Source: Eurosta solidaginis
Taxonomy: Eukaryota; Arthropoda; Insecta; Diptera; Tephritidae
Direction: 5' to 3'
Assembly (NCBI RefSeq): GCF_040869045.1
Contig: NC_090320.1
Span: forward strand, 143,304,941-143,368,940
DNA: 64,000 nucleotides
The translations under genes were made by a program, and so were the position numbers. Numbering within the stretch: the first letter of the stretch is position 1; each line of letters begins with the position of its first letter. Below are positions 42,337 through 53,859 of the stretch, one piece after another. Under the pieces are notes generated by a model. The model was not told where the DNA came from. It did not search any database and saw only the letters and a program-made list of their open reading frames with translations.

Positions 42337-43039
42337 TAGCCCGTTTCTGTAACCTTGCGTTATAATAATGAACGATTTGCTATCGCAAGGCACGTATCGC
42401 TTTCGATATGAAAAGTGTTTCTGTAACGCACTCAATTCACCTAGCGATATAATAGTGGTGAGTTTTTATCATATCGATGGAACAATCGAAATGGAACATA
42501 GGATCTGTCACCAATAGCGAAAAAGATATAATAACAAACACAAATTCTTTTTAATCGCAAGAGAAGAAGTTCAAGATTCATTATACAAATTGTGAACTTT
42601 TGCTTAAACTGGTATTATAAGTGATTTACAATCATCCCTTGCCTATAATAATAAAAGAAAAATATTGTGCTACAGGTATTTACTTTGCGACGTGTTAGCT
42701 GCTTAGGCACGTCTGAATGTTGCAAGTATATTACCCTTATACGTTTGTTAATCTTGCGATTTAAGAGGCAATCTAAGCGTCCTCTTGCCAGCTATTGGAA
42801 TTGGAATATTCAATTCCCAAAACCGGAAAAAAATACAGTTTTTTATCTCGATCGGGCAATTCCTGGATATATTGCAACTACTTCAATAACGTCCATAAAT
42901 ATAACAACGACAACCTTCCGAACTAAAAGCATACACCACGGAGTATTCAAGTAAGTAATCTAACATTCTAAAATTCAAAATTACAAAAAAACTATACTTC
43001 CTGACGCAATAGCAATGGCAGCATGTAACATCACACGAC

Positions 43040-44030
43040 AACGCCTCAGATGGAGCCAAGTTCTTTATTGAAAACCTTTTGTTTCAAATATATGAACTTT
43101 TTGACGACCAGAGTTTAGTTGATGTGACATTCAAATTAACAAATCCATCTTCCTTGTAAGTAAACTTTCATTTGAATTAACGCTATTGCAGCTTGTATGT
43201 CACATATATTAACTACGCTTGTTATATATGTATTTACAGAATTACGGCTCATCGTCTAATTCTATCGGCGGCAAGCCCTTATTTCGGTGAACTGTTCAAA
43301 AGGGACAACGGGATTTGTCCACCTATAGAAACCACCAATATCGACAGCGACACTTTCGAGTGCTTAATCACCTTTTACTATACCGGCAAAACGCTCATAA
43401 CCATTGACAATGTGGATCGGCTGTTAAAAGCGGCTTTAATACTACAATTGAAAGGCGCTGTTGCAAACTGCTGATTTTATAATAGAGAATATAACCGATT
43501 TCACATTGCAGCCAGCATATAGTCTGGAGAAGTAGACTCAGTGTGAGACACTAAATGAAAAAATTCTGGCTTACGAAACACAAAACTGTATGCATGTAAA
43601 TCAACGTGTGCGATTATTTGAGTATTAAATTTATTGTTTTATTATCTCACAGGTAACCCAGAGCAGTGAATTTTTAGATTTTGACGCCAAAATAGAAAGA
43701 GACAATTTGCATGTACGGTGCGAGAAAGGTGTTTTTAATGCTGTAAAACGTTGGTATGAACATAATGCTTCTGCGCGCAAACATCATATGCCAGAATTAA
43801 GTGTTTGTCTGCGGTTAACCCAATGTAATATGGTCCCTAGTATGGCTAATATTCATCCGTTACCGGGTTGTGAAAACTTGGCATTCAAGGTTTTAACTTG
43901 GCATAGATACCCCTTGGCTCGTTCTAAGCTGACATTGAAGTATGCAGAGAAACGTGGTGGCCAGATTCCTGACGAAGAACCAGTTTTGGCTCTTAACCGA
44001 TGGGTAAATAATACCGGGATATGACTCTTT
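43040..44030 (+). pseudogene. Kelch-like BTB-BACK gene fragment
   Basis: The plus strand carries a BTB domain in two exons: GAKFFIENLLFQIYELFDDQ and SLVDVTFKLTNPSSL up to a GTAAGT donor at about 43,155, then after TTTACAG at about 43,240 ITAHRLILSAASPYFGELFK and LITFYYTGKTLITIDNVDRL. A frameshift at about 43,470 leads to DFIIENITDFTLQPAYSLEK and a stop. The BACK domain follows at 43,660-44,024 (IERDNLHVRCEKGVFNAVKR, MPELSVCLRLTQCN). Such proteins are substrate adaptors of cullin-3 ligases. The kelch propeller is absent. It sits inside a DNA transposon, which suggests capture. Confidence 0.8.
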
Positions 44031-44780
44031 ACAAATGGTTAATGATATTATTTGTAAAATGTTAAGGTAGAATCAACAGTCGGTGCTAATGACCAGTATA
44101 ACAATAGCTTCCCGCTCAAGATCACGGATCGAAAACTATTTTCACTCTAGCGATAAGGAGACTCCTTGAAGATTTTCGGGAGTTTTGCTGTTGTCGATGT
44201 GGACAGAATATTGATTCGGTACATTCCGGAAAATACCACCATTCAGGTACTTGCCCGACCATCTCGGGAAACCACATTAACCCTTCTACCCTCTTCATTC
44301 CCTTCCATATCGTAAAAAGGATTTGGTTGAGCTGCAGGCCGGCGAATACGTTTCCCTGGGATTGTAGAAAAGAGGATACTGGCCGTTGATTGGCTACGGA
44401 TAATTGTACAATTTAGACTAGCAAGAACAAAATTAGCGACCAAGGTGAAAAAGGCAAAAAAGTTGCATAAAATTATACACAGCAGACAGAATGAGACCAT
44501 TCAATAAAGTTCTCACAGAACCATAAATTTAATACTCCTATATTGCTAATAGAAAATGCTCGCAATGTGTTTTGAATTCGAAATCAAAACAAGACAGTCT
44601 ATAAAATTTTTGTGATTGTAGCAGCATAAGTGTGACAAGAAAAAATTTAAATTTAGGTACATTCGAATGTTGAATACAAAAACAAAAACGTTTAAACATC
44701 AATATATCGGCACTCTGATGTTTGGGAATGTACCTAGCCTTTTGTAGCAATATAGGAGTATTACATATATGCGCAGAACA

Positions 44781-45179
44781 CCCCCAGCGGGTTAGGGGAC
44801 AGAATATACCCGCGGTAGGTATGCCTGTCGTAAGAGGCGACTAAAATACCAGATTCAAGGGGCTGTGTGGCGCAACCCTTCAGGTGGCCAGCGCAATATA
44901 TAGCTTCTCCAAACCCAATTGTCACCTATCCGCGGCGAATTCTGTTTCACTAACAGACGAAGCTCTGGCGCCCCAAGCTCCTCATGGAACTTGGGGTGGA
45001 GAGGGAGGGAATGGCCTGAAGGTTTAATGTGGCCACATAAATCGTTCCCGAGATGGTCGGGCTAGCGCCTTAATTGTGCTATGGTACCGGATCTGTATCC
45101 GGCAAAGGACCATCACATCGATAACACCTTCCAAAGCCTTCGGGGAGCAACCTTATCGCTACAACAACAAGAACAACAA
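44781..45179 (+). mobile_element. (CAA)n-tailed SINE-like retroposon, copy 1
   Basis: About 400 bp starting CCCCCAGCGGGTTAGGGG, containing GTCGTAAGAGGCGAC and CCGGATCTGTATCCGGCAAA, ending CTACAACAACAAGAACAAC. It is nearly identical to 56,717-57,133. No protein. The tail and target-site behaviour of copy 2 indicate retroposition. Confidence 0.75.
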
Positions 45180-46016
45180 TTTTTTAACTATAATTATTTA
45201 TATATATAAATGATATTTTTTTTCTTGTAAATATAATTATTAAATATAATGGAAGTTGTAATGTGTTTTCAGGTGCGTTATTACGTTTATATTAATATTG
45301 TGTAATGAGTTAGAGAAAAAAGAAAACGTTATCTATTTGAATGCTGATTTATTTAATTATAATTAATATGTATGCACTACTATATAAACTACTTTGCGAC
45401 TATTGTTTCAATATTCAATATTTCTTCATTAAATTCATTTCATAAGTAGTTTTGTATGAAATAGATACTTTATATGTATGTACAAAGCATTGCAATTAAT
45501 TTGAAACACTTTATTCAAATTTCAAGAAAATTCCAGAAAACCAGAATTCCATCAATACTAGATAAAAAAAATTCAACTTTAATCCTAAAATTTCTGCTTA
45601 TTTTTGACAATTTTTTTTTCTGAAGTGTTTAGCATATTCTCCCAAACAAAAGAAATAAGTTTATATAGAGAAATGGGCCTTAAAAAAATTCATATTCAGA
45701 AAGTTTTTAAGATTTCTAAGAAAACAATTTTAAAGCTTGGGGTGACTTAAAAAGTTTCTCGAATTTGGAGTGTTCCAAATTAATTACTATGCTTGTTGAT
45801 ATAAAATTATGAAAAAAAAAATTTAGAAATTGACAAAACAACGTAAAGTAGATAAAATTTACATATATTTGTGTTTAAATTTGGTCCTATATTTTTGACT
45901 AAGGCCACGGTTTTTTTGTCTGTCGCTAGAGATATATTCTTTCAACCAGTTTATAGAAAAACGCTGATGCTGGGCATTTTTAAGTTGTAATGGCTTTTGA
46001 GAAGGTGTATAATGGT
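45180..46016. other. AT-rich interior of DNA transposon
   Basis: No gene or repeat recognised. Long A/T runs. Confidence 0.5.
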
Positions 46017-46621
46017 AATTTAATCATTAATAGACTGTGGTTTTAACGACATTTCTATTGACTTGAGGGTTTCGTGTATGGCTTTAAGCGTATTTAAAAT
46101 TTCGCAAGTAAATTTTTGTTGCCCATTATTAAATTCTCTTTGCCTTTCGTCTTGGTCTTCCATATGTTTTTTTTCGGCGAAAGCACCGCTGAAAGTATTA
46201 TAACCAGGTGGGTTCGATTGAGATGTAGCTGGGTCGAGTACGGTAGAGTTTGTCTTTGGTTGTGGAGTCGCCCTTGAAGTCACTTTTGGAGTTTGGTTAG
46301 TAAGATCCAAAAATTCTAGGTCATCTTTTATTTCATTTGTCTGCAAATAAAAACATAAAATGTTAGTATACATAAACAAGCAGCAATAAACATTCGCCTT
46401 GCCGAACTTATTTTGAACCTTTGGGTTCCGACGTTTTTACCGAGAATATTTATGTACATTTACCTCAGAAAGTCCCCCTTCCTATAATCCTTTTGTATAT
46501 TTTTTAGAAAATCCTTTACGTTTTTGTTCACGCTGTATAAGTGCCGCATATTTACAGAACAAGAAAAGGTCTTAATCATTTCGTATAAGTGCCGGAAAAG
46601 CTTTTCTGTAAAATCTTCCAT
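46017..46621 (-). pseudogene. Minus-strand exon-like frames, function unknown
   Basis: An ATG ending at 46,621 starts EDFTEKLFRHLYEMIKTFSC and NVKDFLKNIQKDYRKGDFLR up to a GTAAAT donor at about 46,463. An acceptor TTTGCAG at about 46,340 opens NEIKDDLEFLDLTNQTPKVT and a helical, Glu/Lys-rich C-terminus (ILNTLKAIHETLKSIEMSLK) ending at 46,020. The two pieces do not join in frame as written, so an exon or base is missing. The layout (short helical protein in a DNA transposon) recalls the accessory Myb/MADF protein of Harbinger elements, but no such domain is visible. Confidence 0.35.
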
Positions 46622-47166
46622 TTAATATCGACTTCGCTGTCCAAATAAACGGCGTATACGAAAATTGGTTCATCACGTCATATGAGCGTAGTTTTATGCA
46701 ATACTTTCTTTAAAACTAAAAGCTTGGCATCCAACTCCATTGCTGATATATGTATGGACAGTTCTTAGATGTATATAATAAATTGATCAATATTTCTTCC
46801 TCCAAATTCACACTTCTTCAGAGACAATCCCTCGCTTTTCTGCTCAATCTCGCCCAAAAAACAAATTTCTGCTCTCTATTAAGTATTCACACGTTCACCG
46901 TGAAATATTTTTGGTGTTGCAGCTTTTTTAAATGCTAAAATTGACAAACTCAAGAATGAAAAAATGAAAAGCAGCTTAGCACACAAAAAATTCAAATTAC
47001 AGAAAATGTATGCTATCACCACCTTCGGAGCTAGTGATATGAATATCGCAAGAAATAACGAAAATACATATTCACCACTCATACAGAAACACTACCTTGC
47101 GATAACAAAGCATCAGGGTTGCTTTTTGCGATATAATTCGTATCGCAAGGATACAGAAACGGGCTA

Positions 47167-48140
47167 CAGGGTCCAAACCTTTAGATCTGAGGGTCTAAAA
47201 TTGAGGGATTTTTAGAATTTCGGGTCCGTACTTTTGACGGAGGGAATATAGATATGGATATATAATGGGTACCGAGAGTACTTACTCAGACATTTTTTCT
47301 ATGTGAACTGTGTGTTACTTGTGGGTTTTTGTGCTGTCTTTTAGCCTTTGTTGTAATTTGCTCCTCGATGATGTTGTGTTATTCCTGCTTAATTTTTGTT
47401 TTTTCTCTCCGAAAAATTCCCTTTTTTTCAAATAATTAAATTTTTTCAAATGTATTTTTCTTTATAAAAAACTCTTTTTTTTTTTTGTTTCCACCAAACT
47501 TCTTTTCTTAGAATTGTATTTTTTTCTTCAATATCTTCTGATTTCTCAATTTTTCCTAGGTTTTACTTTTCCAAAATTTTCCTTTTCCTCACAAAACTTT
47601 CCACTTTTTCCAACTTTTTTGTCACACCTTAATGTGTGTTTTAGTTATTTTATATATTTATGTATTTTTTTTTTTTAATCTAGCGCTTTTATTTTTTATA
47701 AATTAGATATTCCATGTTCACATTTGTGTTGTATTTGTATGTAAACCAATTTTTCTAATAATTTTTGTTAAGCACTTTAGTTTTTTAGCACTTTTTTGGT
47801 TTTTTTTTTGAATTTAGCACTTTTGAGGTTTTTTCTGAAAAAAAATTCGTTTTTTTTTGTCTTTAATGTGCACTTGTATGTTTTTTATATGTTTTTGCTT
47901 GTACAACACTTACTTTTGTGTTAATAAAAAATATTTTGATGTTTTGTGAAGTGTGTAACTTTTTTGTTCTCACCACCCTTCGTGTTTTTAGGTACACCTG
48001 TATGTATGTACTCTTTTCCAACTTATTTTAAATAAATTTATTTACCACTTTTTTAGTTTTTTACGTCCGTGCTGAACCGTATGTAAATTGTTTTTTTTTT
48101 ATTTGTTTATTTTTATTTTTGGTCGCTGGAGTTTTTTGGC
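47167..48140. other. BEL 5' leader, T-rich on plus strand
   Basis: About 1 kb of low-complexity T-rich sequence (A-rich in element orientation) between the primer site and the nested transposon. No frame with a domain. Confidence 0.6.
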
Positions 48141-48152
48141 CGCGAAGGACCA
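48141..48152 (-). promoter_or_regulatory. BEL primer binding site
   Basis: Directly inside the 5' LTR the minus strand reads TGGTCCTTCGCGGCC, similar to the TGGTCCTTCGA... primer sites I recall for insect BEL/Pao elements. Confidence 0.65.
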
Positions 48153-48561
48153 TATATCTAATTTCGCTAACACAGCACTAGGCACTTTTCCAATTAAAAC
48201 GAGGGCACACGGGGGTTATGTTAAATTGGTTTATGTATATGCATTTATATTGTTGTTATTAACAATTTAAACTTTAACGTATATAAACAAAGTTATAAAA
48301 TGAATTTAATTATTATTTAAAACAAAATTAAAAAGCAAGATTTGCGCGGCGGCGGGCGGGCGATAAACTATAAAAAATCAAGGCGAACGTTGCTGGCACG
48401 ATGCGTTTGCGTGGGTAGTTTTAACAAAAACTGAATTGAGAGTGAGCGCAGTGTTGGTCGGCCAGCACAGCTGTGCTGCACTTGCGCTTGTCCGCACTGG
48501 CCGGGTGTTGCCAGACGGAGGGGGGCGGACTTAGTCCGAAAACTGGATCATTTCTTCAACA
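48153..48561 (-). repeat. 5' LTR of BEL element
   Basis: 409 bp. The part from 48,153 to 48,422 matches the left LTR; the outer 138 bp (48,424-48,561), including GTTGGTCGGCCAGCACAG and TTCTTCAACA, has no partner on the left. Confidence 0.85.
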
Positions 48562-48566
48562 ATAGC

Positions 48567-49476
48567 GGCTTGGGGCCGAGTTTTGGCAAAAAGGTCACCT
48601 GGATTGGTGCTAGTGGAATCCAAACATTTATCAAAATTGGTGAATCGCTCCTTACAATGCACATGTTGCCGAAAGTCAATGTAGTGGCGAATAAGAAAAT
48701 CTTATGTTAGTATTAAAATCTGCAGAAAAATGAAATGATATTAATTTCTTTCACACTCCTTCAAATAGTACTCATTCCCACAATACCACTAACATTTCAC
48801 ACACTTTCAATGAATCGGCGTGATGGAAGCTGCACTGCTCATTATCGTAATCAAATAAATTTTGTACAAATTATTAAAAATAGTAATTCGAAAGTAATGC
48901 CAGAACTACATAAATCAAAATATTGCTGTTAGCAATTGTCCTTCGGTGGTTACAAGCAGCGCACCTGCTGTGGTCGCTCCACTGCACCCACCGTCAATGG
49001 CTGGCCCAATCAATGATCAAATGTCGCTTAGTATGCATGCAGCACAAAATCAAGTTTTCGATATGAATGAGCATGAATTTGGCCATCAATAACACCAACA
49101 GCAATGTGGACGTGAACAGGCAAGAAGTCCAGGCGGAACTGGAAATGGTAGTGGTAGCGCTGGAAATGTTGTTATGGATCCACACTATAATTTATTGCGG
49201 GTGCATGATGGTGGCGTTGGAATATTGCAATGTTGCAATATATTAGCTAGTGCTTGCCACATGTGGTATTGTAGTAGGTAATTGATTAAATCTATTTATT
49301 TTTATATCTTAAGCTGTGTGTTTTTTTATAGAATTCATCGAATTTTCGTGCCATTTTATCACCGGAACCAGCATTACCGAATAAGTTGGATGCGCGTATA
49401 TAACGTGCACAAGCTTCATTGAATTTATTGACCTGCTTGTATATTCTTACGTCGGCACAAGATGCAAAGTGAGTAA
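48567..49476 (+). pseudogene. hiw-like exons, block B (degenerate, without Transib)
   Basis: Colinear with 13,985-14,878: an RCC1-like piece FGKKVTWIGASGIQTFIKIG; then IPTIPLTFHTLSMNRRDGSC; then APAVVAPLHPPSMAGPINDQ, AGNVVMDPHYNLL and VHDGGVG; then after an intron ending TTTTTTATAG at about 49,330 ILSPEPALPNKLDARI and a donor GCAAAGTGAGT at 49,464-49,474. The last exon is uninterrupted, unlike in A. An in-frame TAA near 49,090 and frame changes between pieces show decay. Assigned to highwire by the PHR exon downstream and by remembered MYCBP2 motifs. Confidence 0.5.
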
Positions 49477-50400
49477 ATATTATTAAAAAATAAAAATCAA
49501 GCAATTTTAATTGAGTCATAAGAAATACAACAGTCTTAACTTCTACGCATTAACTGAAGAGAAGTAAAGTTATTCTGCATCTGATCTACCTAACAATATG
49601 CTGCCTTCTTCCTTCATCTACTGATGTGGGCGTCCTAGCGGATGTCATCGTACATAATTCCGAGATCATTAATTGATAAGCGATCTATAAAAAGTAACCT
49701 TTGTTCCACAATAGAGTACTTTATTACTCATTTGAACTCCTTCACAGTTTAGAATGTAAATACTTCAACACCAAATTGGCTTGCGCGGCAAAAACATACT
49801 GACTGTTTGTTGAAGGCGGTAAATACTTTGTTTTGTACTCGTTAAAACCCTTACTTTTTGGCACTTTATCTAGTAAACAATGTAAAATATACTATCAAAG
49901 CCTATAATATCAATATCATAAGCGCAACTAGGTCCGCAGAGTCAAAGGTTCGAGGGTGAAAAAAATCGATCCCGGGGAAGACGGCTGGTACAAGAATGGG
50001 AGCCAGTACGCACGCGCATTCTGCTGCTACTGTTCTGCTAGTATATGAGGATTATTTATTGTTGTTGTTGTATAAATGATAAAGACAATCTCCAAATATT
50101 TTAGGGAGTACTATCGATGTTGATGATCCTTTGCCGGATACGGATCCGGTACTTTCCGCTAACAAGCATCATCAAGGTACTAGAACGATCTTCGGTGAAT
50201 TCAGGGATCATTTCCTCGTAAGATTTTTTGGTTTCTCGGCAGTGGCCAACTAACCAAGTATATCTTTCTGTGCGGGGTTATTATATTAAATCAACATTTA
50301 ACAACTTAAGTTTATAAGATGTACATATATATGTTCTGCGTAGTTTTTTAATAGTTATATTTAAAAAAAATCTCTTTAAAATAGGTACATTTTTAATAGT
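49477..50400. other. Duplicated intronic segment, block B
   Basis: Matches 22,317-23,277 after the gypsy derivative, including the head-to-head (CAA)n-repeat fragments (49,925-50,165). It proves the empty site for that gypsy insertion. Confidence 0.75.
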
Positions 50401-50544
50401 TATATTTTTTTCATTAATTCAAAATAAACCCAACAGACCTGCTTACTTTTAGGAAGCAGCGCCCAAATAACAAAATCAAACCAAGGAAGTGTTGAATGAT
50501 TTATAAGTATTTAACTTTTAAATGTTCATTCACATTACAATCTT

Positions 50545-50995
50545 CAGGTGGTTTCGGCATGTTTGGCTGACGCGGTGAATATGCTTGCAAACTGTAACTT
50601 TCGATTTAGGCGTTGACTGTGGCGGTTATGAAAAGGAGGGTGCACTTATAAGAGAAACGAAAGAAATACCATTTGAATGCTCGGCACGTAGTAAGCATCA
50701 TATTATGTTGCGAAAACCGGTAAATGCAGCAGCAGGACATTGGTACTTGAAATGGGCGCGCATTGCTGTACCACCGTCAGACTGTGACTCATGCGGCTAG
50801 GCTTCAATCACCACTGAGGATCAAGTTGTCTTCATTTTTAAACCATCGAAAAAGGCTAACAATGGCACTGATATAAATTCAGGTCAAATACCATCAATAC
50901 TCTATCGTCTGATTACACAAGAATCAAGGCAACCAAGTGTAGCGGTCGACGTGGATCCGGTACAAGATGTACTACTACCACAATTACGAAATTAA
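50545..50995 (+). pseudogene. hiw-like PHR-domain exon, decayed
   Basis: After an acceptor TCTTCAG at about 50,540 the plus strand reads GGFGMFG, stop, RGEYACKL, a short indel, DLGVDCGGYEKEGALIRETK, ECSARSKHHIMLRKPVNAAA and GHWYLKWARIAVPPSDCDSC. TAG follows where Gln is expected, then ASITTEDQVVFIFKPSKKAN and GTDINSGQIPSILYRL. This is the PHR beta-sandwich fold of the PAM/highwire/RPM-1 family; human MYCBP2 has FGGRGEYTAKIKL, GPSSDCGSHGQASITTDD and NNGTDVNAGQIPQLLYRL as I recall. Two stops and a frameshift make it a pseudogene. It supports assignment of the upstream exons to the same gene. Confidence 0.72.
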
Positions 50996-51230
50996 AACCA
51001 TTATGTAATATTAGATACTGAATTGGCAATCTTTTAGTTTTTTTTCAAATTCATGCATTCAGAGCAGAAGGCAAATCGAAAAAATTCGATCATGTATGTA
51101 TGTATTTTAGTAATTTTTACTAAATAATATTAAATTGTTATAATATAATAAACAAGAACAAATAATTCAAAACAAAATTTTTGTTTAAATAGTTTGTATA
51201 AAATATTTCAAAATTTGATTCAAAAACGCC

Positions 51231-51463
51231 CTATCTCAGAATTCGATCGGAGAACACCCTACTTCAGAATTTGTTTCAAAAAGCCCCTGAGTATTCAATA
51301 TGTTTTGACATGAGATGGGGCGTTTTTTTAAATGAATTCTCAGATAGGCCGAATTCATTTCAAAAACGCCCTATCTCATGTCAAAATATATTGAATTTAT
51401 ACTCAGGAGCTTTTTGAAACAAATTCTAAATTAAGGTGTTCTTCGATCAAATCCTGATATAGG
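51231..51463. repeat. Imperfect 100-bp inverted repeat
   Basis: Arms 51,231-51,333 and 51,362-51,463 are about 85-90% complementary (CATGAGATGGGGCGTTTTT against AAAAACGCCCTATCTCATG) around a 28-bp centre. This is a foldback or MITE-like structure. Non-coding. Confidence 0.75.
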
Positions 51464-51779
51464 GTGAGCTAGACATACATATGCATTCTAGTATATCAGC
51501 AAAAAATAAAAAGAACACATCAAGTAATTCATAGCATAATTAAATTGCTCAGTCATGGAAAAGTGTGATGTAGAACATCAAAACGATAATTCAGTTCTGA
51601 TTTCTACATCAGTTTTTCCATTTTTTCATTCTTAAGCCTAGATAAAAAAAATGCTTACAGAAAATTCCCTTACAACTAGATAAAAAAAAGAGCTTCTGGA
51701 TAATATTTTTGCTAAGTATATATGTATATAAAAGACATGTTAAGGTGATAGAGCCCATAAATGAAAAGAAGTCCGTCAA

Positions 51780-52000
51780 CATAAGTCACATTTTGAGTCT
51801 TAACAGGTCTTCCAAAGCTGCATTATGCGGCCGCATTTCTGCAATTTCCTCCATTTTAATGCTCTCCATCGCCAAAATGTCGTTTTTCTACTTCCTGGTG
51901 CTCGACAATACTGTTGACAGCAAGCGAAATCTTTTCCAGAAGCTCCTTTTGAACTCCAAGCTCCGCTTCAAGACCATCTGCAGCAGATCTAAGGGTACGC
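51780..52000 (-). pseudogene. Helical minus-strand frame beside Harbinger
   Basis: The minus strand reads ADGLEAELGVQKELLEKISL and AVNSIVEHQEVEKRHFGDGE, then a stop. It is Glu/Lys-rich and probably coiled-coil. Harbinger elements carry a second Myb/MADF-like gene next to the transposase, and this could be its C-terminal remnant. No conserved domain is visible, so the call is weak. Confidence 0.3.
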
Positions 52001-52294
52001 TTACACAGCCACCGATAAACTGAAAAATTGCAATCAGCTGATGAAATCGGCCAGATTGTGTTAAAATTGCAACCGATTATAGATAGGCGCGCAGCTTTTT
52101 TCTTAAATTTTACTTTTTCGCAAAAATACGCCTACGTTTGTGCTTTTATGTGCTTATCCCATAAAGGGCGCCTGTTTTGCACACAATTAATCAATTTTTC
52201 AGTCCATCGCACAAATAATTAATTTTCCACAGTCAATGCACACAATTTATCGGACGATAAATCCCACGATAGCAAACTTTTTGACTTGACCCGA

Positions 52295-53456
52295 ATGAAT
52301 CTTCCACTCTACGACCTGTTGTTAAATCTACTGCGCCCATTCATGGATATACCTAAGGGGCAAATCAGCTCAGAAAAGCGACTTGCGATAACATTAATGT
52401 GAGTTAAGCTGTTGCACATTTCTAGAATTACTATTAACTTTAATTTCATTATGTTCAGGTATCTAGCTCATGGAACGCCTCTAGAAATAATCGCTCCTAT
52501 GCATAAATTGGGGAAAACGACGGTCCGCAATATTGTTTTAGATACGTGTGAAGTATTGTTGGCAGCCTTGTCCCCTATATATCTAAATGAACCTACTATG
52601 ACGCAATACTCCGAGATCGTGGAAGACTTTCTAAAATTGTGGAATATGCCAAATTGCGTTGGGGCGATTGATGGCAAGCATATTGCCAACACCTGCCCTA
52701 GAAACTCTGGTTCTCTGTACTTCAACTACACAAAATTGTATAGCATAGTTTTAATGGCGACCTGCGATGCAAAGTACACTTTTACATCTGCCAGCATTGG
52801 CAGCTATGCGGAGCAATCTGATGGAGGTAACTAACTGAATAATATTTGAAGATAATACGAGTTTATTTATTTATCTTATACTTATAGGTGTTTTCCGACA
52901 AACTCCTTTTGGAAAGGACCTTATCAGTAACAGTTTACCACTTCCACGTAGCGCTCCGTCATGGTGAGGGTGTGACGCAGATTTCCTATTTTTCTGTGTT
53001 GGCGATGCAGCATTCCCGCTGAAAGAAAATTTAATGTGGCCATACCCTGGTTCATTTTTGCCTCGAAAAAAACCAGTTTTCAATTATCGGCTGTCAAGAG
53101 CCTGTGGAGTCATCGAAACCAATTTCGGCATTTTAACTGCCCGTTGGCGCGTTCTTCGAAAAACGATAAACTTTTGTACAGAAAATTGTGAGAAAATAGT
53201 TTTAGCATGTTTAGTTCTGCACAATTTTATTATGAAAAACGATCACAAACGTTGGTATTTCCCTGAAAGCTACGTGGATAGGGGTGACACAGTGCAAGGG
53301 GCAGTAAATGGAGAGTGGCGCAATGACTTGGAGGATGTTGGAGGTCCATTGACATCCATAAGCTCATATCGACGCAATGCAAGCGCGGAGGTATTTCGCT
53401 TCAGAGACAGACTAGCAAACTACTTTATGAATCAAAGAGCCGTTCCTTTTCAATAG
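52295..53456 (+). pseudogene. PIF/Harbinger transposase, three exons, one in-frame stop
   Basis: Exons 52,295-52,398, 52,459-52,826 and 52,888-53,456 join in phase through introns GTGAGT...TTCAG and GTAACT...TATAG. The protein reads MNLPLYDLLLNLLRPF, YLAHGTPLEIIAPM (helix-turn-helix-like LGKTTVRNIV), the first Asp in CVGAIDGKHI, the second in GSYAEQSDGGVFRQTP, VGDAAFPLKENLMWPYPG, and the Glu in ACGVIETNFGILTARWRVL, ending VPFQ. This is the DDE_Tnp_4 cut-and-paste enzyme. One TGA interrupts exon 3 near 52,965; the frame is otherwise open. It differs clearly from the block A/B Harbinger pieces. TIRs were not identified with confidence. Confidence 0.85.
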
Positions 53457-53713
53457 TCGCTGAAATTCATTGTTGGTGGGATCAGATCCATGATATTTAT
53501 GTAAGTTAATTAATAACATTTTTATTGCTAGATTTATATAATAATGTACTCTCATTTTTAATTAAGGTTTTCAATGGCCTCGATCTCTTGTTCGTTTTAA
53601 TAAGAACTACACATCCTAACCTTTTCAACAATGCAACAACTGTGTGTCTGCTCCCACCATACGACGACTTCATGCGGATTTGTGACTTAAAATTGTGCGG
53701 TTCTGTTACATAT

Positions 53714-53857
53714 TGGGTATTCACGTGGGACAGCTTATCAGATTATCAGCTTATGCGATTAAGTTTTTGACACCGTTTACAAAAGCAAAAAACACTGAAG
53801 CGAAATAATTTTTGATAAGATAAGTTGATAAGCAGACTGACGTGAATACACCAGTAA
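53714..53857. repeat. Inverted repeat after Harbinger
   Basis: GGGTATTCACGTGGGACAGC near 53,715 is roughly the reverse complement of GACGTGAATACACC near 53,843-53,857, with related TTATCA sequence inside both arms. It may be the right terminus of the Harbinger element or a small separate MITE. Confidence 0.5.
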
Positions 53858-53859
53858 TC

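Larger units (their letters stand above)
42337..47166. mobile_element. DNA transposon with TAGCCCGTTTCTGTA termini carrying host-like exons
   Basis: Ends are inverted repeats, TAGCCCGTTTCTGTAACCTT against TAGCCCGTTTCTGTATCCTT (first 23 bp, one mismatch), flanked by CAG on both sides (42334-42336 and 47167-47169). Subterminal copies of TATCGCAAGG occur near both ends. A 3-bp duplication would suit PIF/Harbinger, but I see no transposase, so the class is open. Inside are a kelch-like BTB-BACK gene fragment, a (CAA)n-tailed retroposon and minus-strand exon-like frames. It lies within the BEL leader. Confidence 0.75.
36230..48561 (-). mobile_element. BEL/Pao LTR retrotransposon, 12.3 kb with nested DNA transposon
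   Basis: A minus-strand element starting TGTATATAATTT and ending TTCAACA, with a 5-bp ATAGC duplication (36225-36229 and 48562-48566). Block A shows the uninterrupted site. In element order: 5' LTR, primer site, A-rich leader, a 4.8-kb inserted DNA transposon, Gag-protease, RT-RNase H, integrase, a zinc-knuckle frame and the 3' LTR. Without the nested insertion it is about 7.5 kb, usual for the family. Pol is broken at several points. Confidence 0.92.

Noticed and set aside
52950..52980. TGA in the Harbinger transposase as a selenocysteine codon
   Set aside because: No SECIS-like element or family precedent; a mutation or sequence error is simpler.
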